NCBI GenBank assembly: GCA_031291095.1
Contig: JARLJR010000146.1
Coordinates: forward strand, 1 to 41,709
Direction of reading: 5' to 3'
DNA length: 41,709 nucleotides
Source: Legionella sp.
GTDB taxonomy: Bacteria; Pseudomonadota; Gammaproteobacteria; Legionellales; Legionellaceae
Shown piece by piece: positions 17,850 through 25,556 of the stretch (its first letter is position 1; each line of letters begins with the position of its first letter). The translations under genes were made by a program, and so were the position numbers. The notes under the pieces are model-generated. The model saw only the letters and a list, made by a program, of their open reading frames with translations, was not told where the DNA came from and did no database searches.

Positions 17850-17910
17850 GTTCATTCCATATGCATTAGACTTAATATTCAGTATAGGAATGAAACTAGT
17901 TTACATCCAT

Positions 17911-17945
17911 TTTTTGAACACTATTTTCAAAAATTTGTTCAAAAA
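17911..17945. promoter_or_regulatory. Inverted repeat, possible operator of the oxoamine synthase operon
   Basis: A perfect 10-bp inverted repeat, tttttgaaca (17911-17920) and tgttcaaaaa (17936-17945), spaced by 15 bp that themselves contain a symmetric attttcaaaaat. It lies about 60-95 bp before the start, just above a TATACT -10-like hexamer read on the minus strand. Nothing like it is seen at other promoters here. Confidence 0.5.
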
Positions 17946-18026
17946 TAAATAGTTACTAATCATTAAAATAAGTAAAAAGCAAAAAATAGGCCTTCATTGG
18001 GACTTATGAGCCCTGGCCGGAATGCA

Positions 18027-18650
18027 TTAAGAGAAAGCAATAAGTTTCGCTAAGATGACAATGCCTAGAATAAGAAAAGTAGTGCCAAAAACAAAGTTAA
18101 TAATGCACAATGTATCGGAATTAACATGCTTTTTTAAAATAAAAGCAATTGCAGCACTTAGCATTAACCACACCAGAGAAGAACCTAGTACAATGCTCAC
18201 GATCAAGATGCTGCCATTAAGCATATTCAGTTGCAGATGGTCTAATCCTAAAGTGGCTAATACGGCAAAAAATAAGAGGATGGCGGCTGAATTAGAAAGA
18301 GATAACAAAAAAGCGCCAATTAAAAAATGCCAGGGTGATTGTTGATGCTCTTTTATATAGGGTGTTTTAGGATTTTTTAAATATTGCTTAATCCCGAGAT
18401 AGAGCAATATAAAACCACTAAGACATTGCAACTTCGCCTGATATATCGTTAATTGCTCTGAGATGAAAGTAAGTCCGCATGCAGTAATTAAACCAAAAAC
18501 TCCATCGGCTAAAGCTGAGCCTAATCCGGTAATAAAACCTGCTTTAAACCCCAAGTTTAGAGAGCGCTGAACACATAAGGCAGCGATAGGGCCTATAGGT
18601 GCAGAGACAAGAATGCCTATTATTAATCCATAAATAATTAAATTAATCAT
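18027..18650 (-). CDS. LysE/RhtB-family exporter
   Basis: A 207-residue inner-membrane exporter with six hydrophobic segments. The family signature is at the start: IGILVSAPIGPIAALCVQRSLNLGFKAGF contains the conserved APIGP and a G-x-G-xAxAD region (GLGSALADGVFGL). LysE/RhtB proteins export amino acids and small organic acids. It lies upstream of the oxoamine synthase operon on the same strand with a 170-bp gap that has its own promoter candidate, so co-transcription is uncertain. Export of sulfolactate, cysteate or an amino acid cannot be distinguished. Confidence 0.85.
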   Translation of the reverse strand: MINLIIYGLIIGILVSAPIGPIAALCVQRSLNLGFKAGFITGLGSALADGVFGLITACGLTFISEQLTIYQAKLQCLSGFILLYLGIKQYLKNPKTPYIKEHQQSPWHFLIGAFLLSLSNSAAILLFFAVLATLGLDHLQLNMLNGSILIVSIVLGSSLVWLMLSAAIAFILKKHVNSDTLCIINFVFGTTFLILGIVILAKLIAFS

Positions 18651-18899
18651 TGGGTTAGATTATTCTTTTATATTATCTGTAATTATATATGAAGAATCAT
18701 AATCTATCCCGAGATTAATGGGTTCAGTACCCAACGAACTTACTATTTAAGTCACCCAATTTAAAAAAGACGTTAAATTATGCCAAAAGCGTACTATGAA
18801 TATGAGAAAGCTGAAAGAGCTAATGCCTTCGCTTAAGAAAACCATAATGATATTTTAATATAATTACACAATAGGTAAAAATTTAAGGTTTTATAAAAG

Positions 18900-19796
18900 A
18901 TGCCAAGAAAGATGCTTTATTCAAACGAAATGAATTCAATAATTGAGAAACACCTCACTGGAAATACCGAATGGGAAAAGAAAGAAGCGTCTGTTCACAT
19001 TTCTTTTATGAAAATGAATGTCACTTACTTCTACAATAAAAATAAAAATTTTGTAGTTATTCCTAGTCCACTTGCCGTAAAAAAAGGAAGTGGTGATGCC
19101 GAAGAACCCTCGTACCAATCGGCAGTTGCAGCAATAACAAATCAAATAGGCAATGGAAAATTTGGTATTGGTTGCTCCCTGTTAGGCAAGGGAACTGGAG
19201 AGCGTCATTATGCGGCTCTTTTCAAAGAAAAAGGAGATGAAGGAAAAGTAACTGTATTTGATTCCAAAATAAGCTCTCCAAATCAATTTTTTAACTCATC
19301 AGAATCGCCAGATTTTTTTGAAAAAATTGGGGGATTTATTCAAGCGCCTTTTAAGGCCTTTGGTTTGTGGGCTTTTGAAATTGGCAAAGAGATAAAATCC
19401 TCTTTCTTGGGTAAAGATGTGACGGTACACAGGCTTGCGAGCCAACCATTTTTTGATGGGGTAAGTTGTGGTTTTCACTCTTCTGGCGCCGTTTTAAATA
19501 TGATCGATTTAATTGGCAAAAAAGAAGTAACAACAGAAGAAATTATTCTATCAATAACCACTCATAAGGATCTTGATTCAAAAGCAGAACATATTTTAAA
19601 CGGTAAAAAAGATGAAGCGATACCTGGCATGAATCCCATTCTTAGTTCTTTGGTTTCAAAAGAAAGAGATGAGTCAGGTGCTCTTGGTTTTTATGAACAT
19701 GACAATAATGAAACAATAACAAAAGAAGTGGTTGTTTCTTCTCCTGTTAAAAACGATGATTTGGACACAGGCTCATCGCATCAGTCACAACCATAA
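18900..19796 (+). CDS. Predicted CE-clan-like cysteine protease, candidate translocated effector
   Basis: A 298-residue protein with no signal peptide. The order and spacing of residues fit CE-clan proteases (Ulp1/YopJ/ChlaDub-type): His103 in ERHYAALF on a strand, Asp121 in VTVFDSK, Gln182 in ASQPFFDGVSCGFHS for the oxyanion hole and Cys190 as nucleophile, with CGFH followed by a helix. CE-clan bacterial effectors remove ubiquitin or ubiquitin-like proteins or acetylate host proteins. The C-terminal 60 residues are Glu/Asp/Ser rich, as in Dot/Icm signals. The ribosome site is poor, and a second Met at residue 5 is possible. The family assignment rests on motif reading and is moderate; a structure prediction would settle it. 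Confidence 0.6.
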   Translation: MPRKMLYSNEMNSIIEKHLTGNTEWEKKEASVHISFMKMNVTYFYNKNKNFVVIPSPLAVKKGSGDAEEPSYQSAVAAITNQIGNGKFGIGCSLLGKGTGERHYAALFKEKGDEGKVTVFDSKISSPNQFFNSSESPDFFEKIGGFIQAPFKAFGLWAFEIGKEIKSSFLGKDVTVHRLASQPFFDGVSCGFHSSGAVLNMIDLIGKKEVTTEEIILSITTHKDLDSKAEHILNGKKDEAIPGMNPILSSLVSKERDESGALGFYEHDNNETITKEVVVSSPVKNDDLDTGSSHQSQP

Positions 19797-19841
19797 AATT
19801 GAAGTAGGTTTACTCTTTCCAAACGGGGCGGGGCAAGTCAG

Positions 19842-19877
19842 GCCTTATTTGCTTTTTGTGTTACTACCAAATAAGGC
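19842..19877. terminator. Hairpin between convergent genes
   Basis: A 10-bp stem gccttatttg / caaataaggc with a 16-nt loop, between the protease-like gene and the DUF883 gene. There is no long T-tract on the plus side, so it may end transcription only weakly or bidirectionally. Confidence 0.5.
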
Positions 19878-19900
19878 GTTGAGGTAAATTATAACGTTAT

Positions 19901-20137
19901 CTATTTTAAAAATTTTGAAATCAGATAACCAACTCCTGCAGCAATAAGAACAGATTTAATCGGTTTTTCTTTGATTTGATTAACCAGTTCATCGTAATTG
20001 CATTCTAAATTTTTTTGAACGTCACACGCCTGTTTTTTTACAGAATCACTTATGTTTTCAGCTTTATCTTTGACCCTGTCGATGGTGTCCTCAGCTTTAT
20101 CTTTTAATTTATCTGCAAAATGGTCAATGTTATCCAT
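19901..20137 (-). CDS. DUF883 (ElaB/YqjD-like) membrane-anchored protein
   Basis: 78 residues. The first 55 are a charged amphipathic helix (repeated DKAED/DKAEN with lysines), and the end KPIKSVLIAAGVGYLISKFLK is a single C-terminal transmembrane anchor with the Gly-rich core typical of YqjD/ElaB proteins. In E. coli these proteins tether ribosomes to the membrane in stationary phase. The ribosome site aggag is 9 nt upstream. It is the last gene of a run of small stress-type genes on this strand. Confidence 0.82.
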   Translation of the reverse strand: MDNIDHFADKLKDKAEDTIDRVKDKAENISDSVKKQACDVQKNLECNYDELVNQIKEKPIKSVLIAAGVGYLISKFLK

Positions 20138-20216
20138 AATTTCAGTCTCCTAAAAAGTACTTAAGAATTAGTTTTACTCAAAACGGAACGCATAAATAAA
20201 TTCCTGTTCATTCTCT

Positions 20217-20372
20217 TTAAATACGACCCAATAACGCTAAAATAAGTAAAATAATCAGGATTGTTCCAAGTAACCCACTAGGCCCATAACCCCAATCTTT
20301 ACTGTAATTCCACCTGGGAAGACCGCCTATGAGCAATAAGATTAATAGAATTATCAATACAGTACTTAACAT
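20217..20372 (-). CDS. DUF3309 small membrane protein, copy 1
   Basis: 51 residues: two hydrophobic helices around a conserved centre GGLPRWNYSKDWGYGPSG, the DUF3309 signature, ending LALLGRI. The start at 20372 has ggaggt 5 nt upstream and the family N-terminus MLSTVLIILL; an upstream in-frame Met at 20417 is not supported. A second, nearly identical copy is at 26557-26709. Function is unknown; the family is usually found with envelope or stress genes. Confidence 0.87.
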   Translation of the reverse strand: MLSTVLIILLILLLIGGLPRWNYSKDWGYGPSGLLGTILIILLILALLGRI

Positions 20373-20425
20373 ATTGACCTCCGTAGGTCGGGTTGATTGC
20401 TCATGAAGAGCAATCAACGCTTTTG

Positions 20426-20764
20426 TTATTCTTGGTAAAATTGAGTAATTGGCCCTGTTACATTACGGTCTGCGAAATTAGGCCAGTGTTCTTTATCAAA
20501 CCCTGGGGCATTTTTCAGACGCTCCTTATCAACATTTAAAACAAAGCAATCATCCTGCGTATCGTAGGAAAATGCACTCCAGGGAACCGCAAAAAATTTA
20601 TTCCCAAAACCAAGGAACCCACCAAAATCTAAAACCAGATAATTAACTTGTCCTGATATTTTATCGAGAACAACTTCGTTAATATCTCCTATATTTTCTC
20701 CAGAACCATTCTGGACTTTTACACCAGTTATCTCGCTGGCTTTCACTACATTATGATTTTCCAT
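20426..20764 (-). CDS. PRC-barrel domain protein
   Basis: 112 residues. The PRC-barrel fold is seen in KASEITGVKVQNGSGENIGDINEVVLD, then VNYLVLDFGGFLGFGNKFFAVPWSAF, and a last strand FVLNVDKERLKNAPGF. This is the short stand-alone form common in stress gene clusters; the domain is named after photosystem H subunits and RimM but has no catalytic role here. Ribosome site ggagga lies 6 nt upstream. Neighbours are DUF3309 and a small exported protein. Confidence 0.9.
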   Translation of the reverse strand: MENHNVVKASEITGVKVQNGSGENIGDINEVVLDKISGQVNYLVLDFGGFLGFGNKFFAVPWSAFSYDTQDDCFVLNVDKERLKNAPGFDKEHWPNFADRNVTGPITQFYQE

Positions 20765-20799
20765 TTTAATCCTCCATGATAGTCACTGATAAATGTTAG

Positions 20800-21039
20800 T
20801 TACTCTTTTGCTTCGCAGGTTATTTTCGTGCAATCCCGGCAGTTTTTAGCAGCAAAATCAAAACTGGATGTGGCTGAATTCTGGGTCTTCGCCATTTGTT
20901 CATCGGCAGCTTTATCCGTGGTGACATCACTACTACTTGCGTTTGTAGTACATACCCAATTTTTGGTAAGGTCTGTGGCCGATGCTGCATACATGCTGGA
21001 AGTACCTAGTACAAGCAAAACCATTATTAATTTTTTCAT
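20800..21039 (-). CDS. Small exported cysteine-containing protein
   Basis: 79 residues with a signal peptide (MKKLIMVLLVLGTSSMYAAS) and a mature part carrying four cysteines: NWVC near the start, then NCRDCTKITC at the end. These could form two disulfides in the periplasm. An aaggag site lies 7 nt before the ATG. I do not recognise a named family. It sits in the stress cluster between CsbD and PRC-barrel. Confidence 0.7.
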   Translation of the reverse strand: MKKLIMVLLVLGTSSMYAASATDLTKNWVCTTNASSSDVTTDKAADEQMAKTQNSATSSFDFAAKNCRDCTKITCEAKE

Positions 21040-21062
21040 TTATTGCTCCTTAATAATTAGAA

Positions 21063-21257
21063 TTATTTGTCCTGAAAATCTTTAACTATTTTCTCTGCTT
21101 TCTCTTTGGTATAGCCATAATGTTTTTGTAATTTTCCATAAATCTCCTGATGATTTCCCTCAATTTCTTTGTAGTCATCATCAGTAAGCTTGCCCCATGC
21201 TTGTTTCATTTTCCCTTTTACTTCTTCCCATTTTCCTTCAAAGATATCTTTGTTCAT
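21063..21257 (-). CDS. CsbD family stress protein
   Basis: 64 residues, all charged helical. The CsbD signature is EGKWEEVKGKMKQAWGKLTDDD, in which KG-x-x-K-x-x-WGKLTD is diagnostic. The start 21257 (MNKDIFEG) has aggag about 8 nt upstream, better than the longer in-frame start at 21326. CsbD proteins are SigmaB- or RpoS-type general stress proteins whose biochemical role is unknown. Confidence 0.92.
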   Translation of the reverse strand: MNKDIFEGKWEEVKGKMKQAWGKLTDDDYKEIEGNHQEIYGKLQKHYGYTKEKAEKIVKDFQDK

Positions 21258-21326
21258 AATAAGAACTCCTTTATTTTTGTGAGACAAATAGGTTTTCGTG
21301 CGTGGTAAATATTCCTGCTCAAACAT

Positions 21327-21407
21327 TTAGAAAACACGGGCAAATAACCACACAAGAAAGAGAATACTAATGGGGACACCTAATAACCAGGCAATAAAAT
21401 ATTTCAT
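21327..21407 (-). CDS. Tiny hydrophobic membrane peptide (26 aa)
   Basis: ATG at 21407 with a strong ggagga 5-6 nt upstream, coding MKYFIAWLLGVPISILFLVW followed by LFARVF and TAA at 21327. It is one transmembrane helix. The strong ribosome site and its place at the head of the stress cluster argue that it is translated. Confidence 0.65.
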   Translation of the reverse strand: MKYFIAWLLGVPISILFLVWLFARVF

Positions 21408-21593
21408 GACTTCCTCCATGCTCATCATAAAGTTTAAGTATAGACCAATATTTTAAATAGGGTTGTTTTTTCTCCAATTAAAAGGGTCCTAAATAGGGTA
21501 CAGCCAATCCGGCGTGTTTATTCAAACGACCTTGAAGCATCTCTACACAAATGATATTTTGTTGCATGTCATCTAAATAATACTTGAAATATC

Positions 21594-22066
21594 AATGAAT
21601 AAGTCACTTTTGGCAAGAAAAACAGTTATTGCTATACTCTCTTTTCTGGTACTAACCATCGCCCACTCCTTGTAATGGTGCAACGGATGGCTCCTGTAAC
21701 ACGAATCAAATTGCGGCATTCTATGGGACACCTTATACAGACTATGCGGCGGGTCTTTGCTATCAAATAGTCTCGGATAATAGTGGCCCCGTATCACTGG
21801 GTACGTGGTATTTACCAGCCATGCGTCAAATGGGAAATATAGATGCAACTTGCACCGCAATCGGATTGCCCAACATTAATGCCAACTTGTTTCAGCTTGG
21901 TTTTGGTGATCTAAACGGTAATGCCTATTGGAGTTCTACTGAGTCTACCCTTTCAGCGCAGCCAACATTCGATGCGCGGTATTATTCTTTCGTGTTTGGC
22001 GTTCAGTCCGCCACTTTTAAGGGTGCAACACTCGCCGTGCGGTGTGTCCGAGCTATAACTTTTTAA
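21594..22066 (+). pseudogene. Broken DUF1566 (Lcl C-terminal-like) surface protein
   Basis: A signal-peptide frame opens at ATG 21594 (MNKSLLARKTVIAILSFLVL then TIAHSL) and hits TAA at 21672-21674. The rest, in another frame from about 21656, codes TPCNGATDGSCNTNQIAAF, then TWYLPAMRQMGNID, LFQLGFGDLNGNAYWSSTES and TLAVRCVRAITF. This is the DUF1566 domain found at the C-terminus of the Legionella collagen-like adhesin Lcl and many Legionella paralogues. The long middle part of such proteins is missing, so a deletion plus frameshift is likely. Confidence 0.75.
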
Positions 22067-22081
22067 TCTTTAGTTTTTTCT

Positions 22082-22105
22082 TTAAGGCCACATATGTGGC
22101 CTTAA
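22082..22105. terminator. 24-nt perfect palindrome after the DUF1566 remnant
   Basis: ttaaggccacat / atgtggccttaa, 12-bp arms without a loop. It is preceded by a T-rich tract (tttagttttttc) and probably is the old terminator of the broken gene. Confidence 0.5.
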
Positions 22106-22140
22106 GCCGCCTAGACTGGCACCCTTACATTAAGGAAAAA

Positions 22141-22222
22141 CGTCATCCCGAACATAGTGAGGGATCTCCAGTGTAAGCACCGAGCCAGATGCAGGAGATC
22201 CCTCACTATGTTCGGGATGACG
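22141..22222. repeat. Perfect 29-bp inverted repeat with 24-nt loop
   Basis: Arms 22141-22169 (cgtcatcccgaacatagtga onwards) and 22194-22222 are exact reverse complements. The arm motifs gggatgacg and ggagatccctcac also occur in the repeats at 6065-6172 and partly at 3855-3945. Such cgtcatcccgaa elements occur as dispersed repeats in several intracellular gammaproteobacteria. Confidence 0.85.
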
Positions 22223-22436
22223 TCTTAAGATGGATCAGAATTAATCAAACTAATTGACGCGATGTGCTGTTTTTTGCTCATTTAGCTAAAATGACATTTA
22301 AATTTCTTGCTGGGATTTGACGTTATTCAATTTCTTTTTCAGAGAAGCATTCTTGATAAGCTGCTGCTTATTGCTAAACTTTATGCTTAAGTACAGCGTT
22401 TATCTATACTTTCTTGAATATAACTAAGGATTGGTT
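22223..22436. promoter_or_regulatory. Upstream region of the DUF4189 gene
   Basis: AT-rich with no open frame. Together with the repeats above it makes a 370-bp gap without a gene (22067-22436). The site aagga at 22426-22430 supports the ATG at 22437. Confidence 0.4.
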
Positions 22437-23228
22437 ATGGTTGCCCCAGTAAAAAATAGTTTTTTATTTTTATTCGTTTTAGGTTTCTTGAGTTTTAGTA
22501 CCGCACTTTTTGCAGAAACATCCCCCCAAATAGATACTATCCTTACAGATTATGCTTCCGATAATCGCCCAATGCCTAAAGAGGTCTTTACTAAAGACAC
22601 CCCTTTTCTTTATGTTTTTTGGAAATCTACTCAACTGAAGCAAGGGCAAAAAATAAAATCAGTGTGGATTGCAGAGGACACCAATAATGTTGCACCACCT
22701 AATTATAAAATTGATGAGACAGAATTAATGCTTCAACTTGGGAGGTCCGGTGATCTAATCGCGCTTTTACCGGGTAACCAATGGAGTGGTAAATTTAAAA
22801 TAACTAAACCCAATAAGGGCTGGCCACTTGGTAAATATCATATGGATATTTATGTGGATAATAATTTAGTTAAATCAATAAAATATAATGTTATAGAGCC
22901 CACTCAAGCGAATACTGAAAATAAAAAATCACTTGATGGCTGGGGTGTTATCTCTGTTGACTCTGCAGGTCACAATAAAGACAGTGTTTATGGCATTGGC
23001 GGGGGTTTTTCTCGCGAAGAAGCAGAAAAAAATGCTCAAAACTTCTGTAATGAAGCGGGCGGTGAACAATGCAGTGTGGTGGTAGCTTATCAACAGTGTG
23101 GTGCTTTTGCCCTTTCTAAAAATCATAACGGAGCGGGGACGGGGGCTAGTAAAAAAATTGCTGAAGATATGGCGATAAGTCAATGTAACGACTCCGATTG
23201 CCTGATCATCGCCTCTGATTGCAATTAA
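22437..23228 (+). CDS. Secreted DUF4189-domain protein
   Basis: 263 residues from ATG 22437 (an in-frame TTG lies two codons before). Residues 1-27 are a signal peptide (ending TALFAE). The middle part is a beta-rich domain with FLYVFWKSTQLKQGQKIKSV, resembling ligand-binding/ubiquitin-like periplasmic domains. The last 95 residues form a DUF4189: GWGVISVDSAGHNKDSVYG, SREEAEKNAQNFC, GGEQCSVVVAYQQCGAFALS and SQCNDSDCLIIASDCN, with the family's six cysteines likely in three disulfides. A periplasmic or secreted location is supported; function is unknown. Confidence 0.8.
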   Translation: MVAPVKNSFLFLFVLGFLSFSTALFAETSPQIDTILTDYASDNRPMPKEVFTKDTPFLYVFWKSTQLKQGQKIKSVWIAEDTNNVAPPNYKIDETELMLQLGRSGDLIALLPGNQWSGKFKITKPNKGWPLGKYHMDIYVDNNLVKSIKYNVIEPTQANTENKKSLDGWGVISVDSAGHNKDSVYGIGGGFSREEAEKNAQNFCNEAGGEQCSVVVAYQQCGAFALSKNHNGAGTGASKKIAEDMAISQCNDSDCLIIASDCN

Positions 23229-23378
23229 TCAAAAATCTCGACGTGTCGCGGTTTGACCCTGAGGTATCCCCTCAAATTTTGATTAAGGCTCGAATTACCG
23301 GAGCTTGACCACGGTAATTCGGCTGTCTATAAGTCACATAACATCCTAGATTTTCTCCAGGCAATTAGAATTTATTAT

Positions 23379-25556
23379 TTACTGAGTAAGACTAGGCGTA
23401 TCGTCTTCCGAATCTAGCTCAACATTATTGGCACTTCCATTAAGTATTTGACTTATTTTTCTATTTAGGAAGCTCAATGACTTCAATGAGCTCAGTACTA
23501 GTACGAGCTGCTCCTCCAGTGGATTAGACTCAGTCAGTAGTTTTGAAAGGTTCTGCGGCAATAATTGTTGCATGTCCTGAATTTCGGCCACCAAAGCTTT
23601 TTCACGATTAGCCATTTTGTTGAAACCTTTATTTTTTTTGCCCATAATTTGTTGTTTACCAATTAATTCTTTTTGCAACCCGGTTAATTCTATTAATTTA
23701 TCATAAATCTCCAATACTCGATTTATGTTAAATAATGCAAGTTCTTTTATTTCTTGATAAGTGAGATCCGATTGCTCCGTAGTTTTTAGAAGTGTATCTC
23801 GTATATTATCAATGTTTTGTGCGAGCATGGATTTGTAAGCAAATCTATAGTTTTTATTTTTCTTAGCAAGATCTTGTGAGTTTTTCGTTACTATTTTACA
23901 TTTTTCTTCGAGTTTCTTTTTCTTAGCAGCGACTTCGGGATCCATTATTAATTTTTTTGTAAAATCTTCTCCCAAAACCTCTTGGCCAAGCACTTCAATC
24001 TCACTAAACTTTTTTTGCTCTTTTGATTGAAAAAGATGATTAATACGAACCGTGTCAAGTTTTGATTGATAAGAACATAAACCCTCGTCAAATTCTTCTT
24101 GAGCAGATGGAATTAACTGATGTGTACGTTTAAAACGTTCACAAGCGAGCAACAACTGAGAATAAAAAGATTCATTATCCAAAGTTTTCTCACGATTTTT
24201 TTCTAAAGCACTTATTAATGGATGACGAGAAGTCGCACTGAGAATTAAATGAGCGATTGGCAATCCTCCTGGCTCCAGCGGTTGCATTAAACTACAATCT
24301 CGGGCCACTAAGATACTCATTACTTGAACTAAAAAATCTTCTTTATCTGCTTTAAAGTAGCAATATTGCATCAAATTTTTAAATTTTTCTTTGTTAATAG
24401 TGATAGGATAGGTATCAACAGGGAAATCCATCTTATCAATTAAAAAAGCAATTAAATCAGCATTTTTTACCATAAGCGCAATATTGATTAAATCATAGCT
24501 TACAAGACTGAAGAATGCCTTCATTTTGACTGCGGCAGCAAAATCGCTGTCCATAAGCGCTCTTTGTAATATTCCCTTTGCTTTATTATTTAAATCCCGG
24601 TCAATTTCTTTTAATTCTTTCATCTGTTTTATTGTTAAGCTATGAATTATACCCGTCAGCATTAATGTTACATCTTGTTGCAAAATAACCAGCAAATCGA
24701 TTTGCTTTGTTTTATCATGGGTACTATTAAATGTTTCATATTGTGCTATTAGTTTTCGAAACTCGCCATCTGTCCTTGTAGCCTCTTTTTTTACAACGTC
24801 ACGCTTGGGTTTTTCAGATGTTCTTTCCATAGAAAGAACGGCTGTAGGCATATCGTCTGCAGTGGCTTCGCTTGCCTCTTCTATTGTCACCGGCTGACTC
24901 GATTGTTGTACCGTTTTTATAAGATGATGAAAATAATGTGATAAATTTTGCCACTGAAAATTATTTGAAATTAGGCTAAGTTTTTGTACCTGCGTATGGG
25001 CTTCAGTTAGGGATGCTAAATATTCATCTTTATGTTCAAAATAGTCTTTAGACAGCTCTGATGCTATAAGCTCTTGTGCTTCATAGTCACTAACCAATTG
25101 TTCTACTGCTCGCTTATTTTGGGTTCGTAACTCTTGTAGCAAAGGTAATCCGCCCTCCATAAGCATATAAATTAAGTCATTAATTTCATTGGTTTTTTTC
25201 AATCGGGTATACATTCCTTCTTCATATTTGTCCCAATGCGACTCGCTCGCAATTTGCTCTTTTTCATTAAGAAATACATGCAATCGATAATCCTCACCAT
25301 TTAATTTAAATACCGCTGTTAAATGGGTTGCACTTAAAACATTTACTTTTGGATCCGTGTATTGATAAATACTTAGATGGGCTTCAATTAATTTGTACGG
25401 AGCCGCATTCATGTGGTCGATAAGAAGTTGCACTCTATAATAATTTTTACCTTCAACAGTCGTGTCTAAAACAGGCCTTATTCCATTAAGCAATTCAAAA
25501 TTTTTATTTCCAGTAATTAAATGAGTTAAGAGACCAAATAGATAATTCTTTTTCAT
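23379..25556 (-). CDS. Large helical protein, possible Dot/Icm effector
   Basis: 725 residues from ATG 25556 (MKKNYLFGLLTHL); a TTG five codons earlier has no better site. No signal peptide or membrane segment. Residues about 1-120 are mixed beta (YRVQLLIDHM, HLTAVFKLNGEDYRLHVFL). A polar linker rich in Glu/Thr lies near 220-260. Residues 340-460 show degenerate ankyrin-like helix pairs (NADLIAFLIDKMDF, GLPIAHLILSATSRHPLI). The C-terminal third is coiled coil (KKKKLEEKCKIVTK, KALVAEIQDMQQLL) and the tail ELDSEDDTPSLTQ is acidic. Size, composition and context resemble Legionella effectors, but I recognise no named family. Confidence 0.6.
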   Translation of the reverse strand: MKKNYLFGLLTHLITGNKNFELLNGIRPVLDTTVEGKNYYRVQLLIDHMNAAPYKLIEAHLSIYQYTDPKVNVLSATHLTAVFKLNGEDYRLHVFLNEKEQIASESHWDKYEEGMYTRLKKTNEINDLIYMLMEGGLPLLQELRTQNKRAVEQLVSDYEAQELIASELSKDYFEHKDEYLASLTEAHTQVQKLSLISNNFQWQNLSHYFHHLIKTVQQSSQPVTIEEASEATADDMPTAVLSMERTSEKPKRDVVKKEATRTDGEFRKLIAQYETFNSTHDKTKQIDLLVILQQDVTLMLTGIIHSLTIKQMKELKEIDRDLNNKAKGILQRALMDSDFAAAVKMKAFFSLVSYDLINIALMVKNADLIAFLIDKMDFPVDTYPITINKEKFKNLMQYCYFKADKEDFLVQVMSILVARDCSLMQPLEPGGLPIAHLILSATSRHPLISALEKNREKTLDNESFYSQLLLACERFKRTHQLIPSAQEEFDEGLCSYQSKLDTVRINHLFQSKEQKKFSEIEVLGQEVLGEDFTKKLIMDPEVAAKKKKLEEKCKIVTKNSQDLAKKNKNYRFAYKSMLAQNIDNIRDTLLKTTEQSDLTYQEIKELALFNINRVLEIYDKLIELTGLQKELIGKQQIMGKKNKGFNKMANREKALVAEIQDMQQLLPQNLSKLLTESNPLEEQLVLVLSSLKSLSFLNRKISQILNGSANNVELDSEDDTPSLTQ

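Noticed and set aside
17936-17945. Idea that the tgttcaaaaa repeat is a terminator of the LysE gene
   Set aside because: Loop is long and AT-rich, the stem is weak, and its place before the -10 box fits an operator better; kept as a regulatory candidate only.
21573-21860. Open frame of 95 codons on the minus strand over the DUF1566 remnant
   Set aside because: It is the antisense of the DUF1566 domain, which explains its length.
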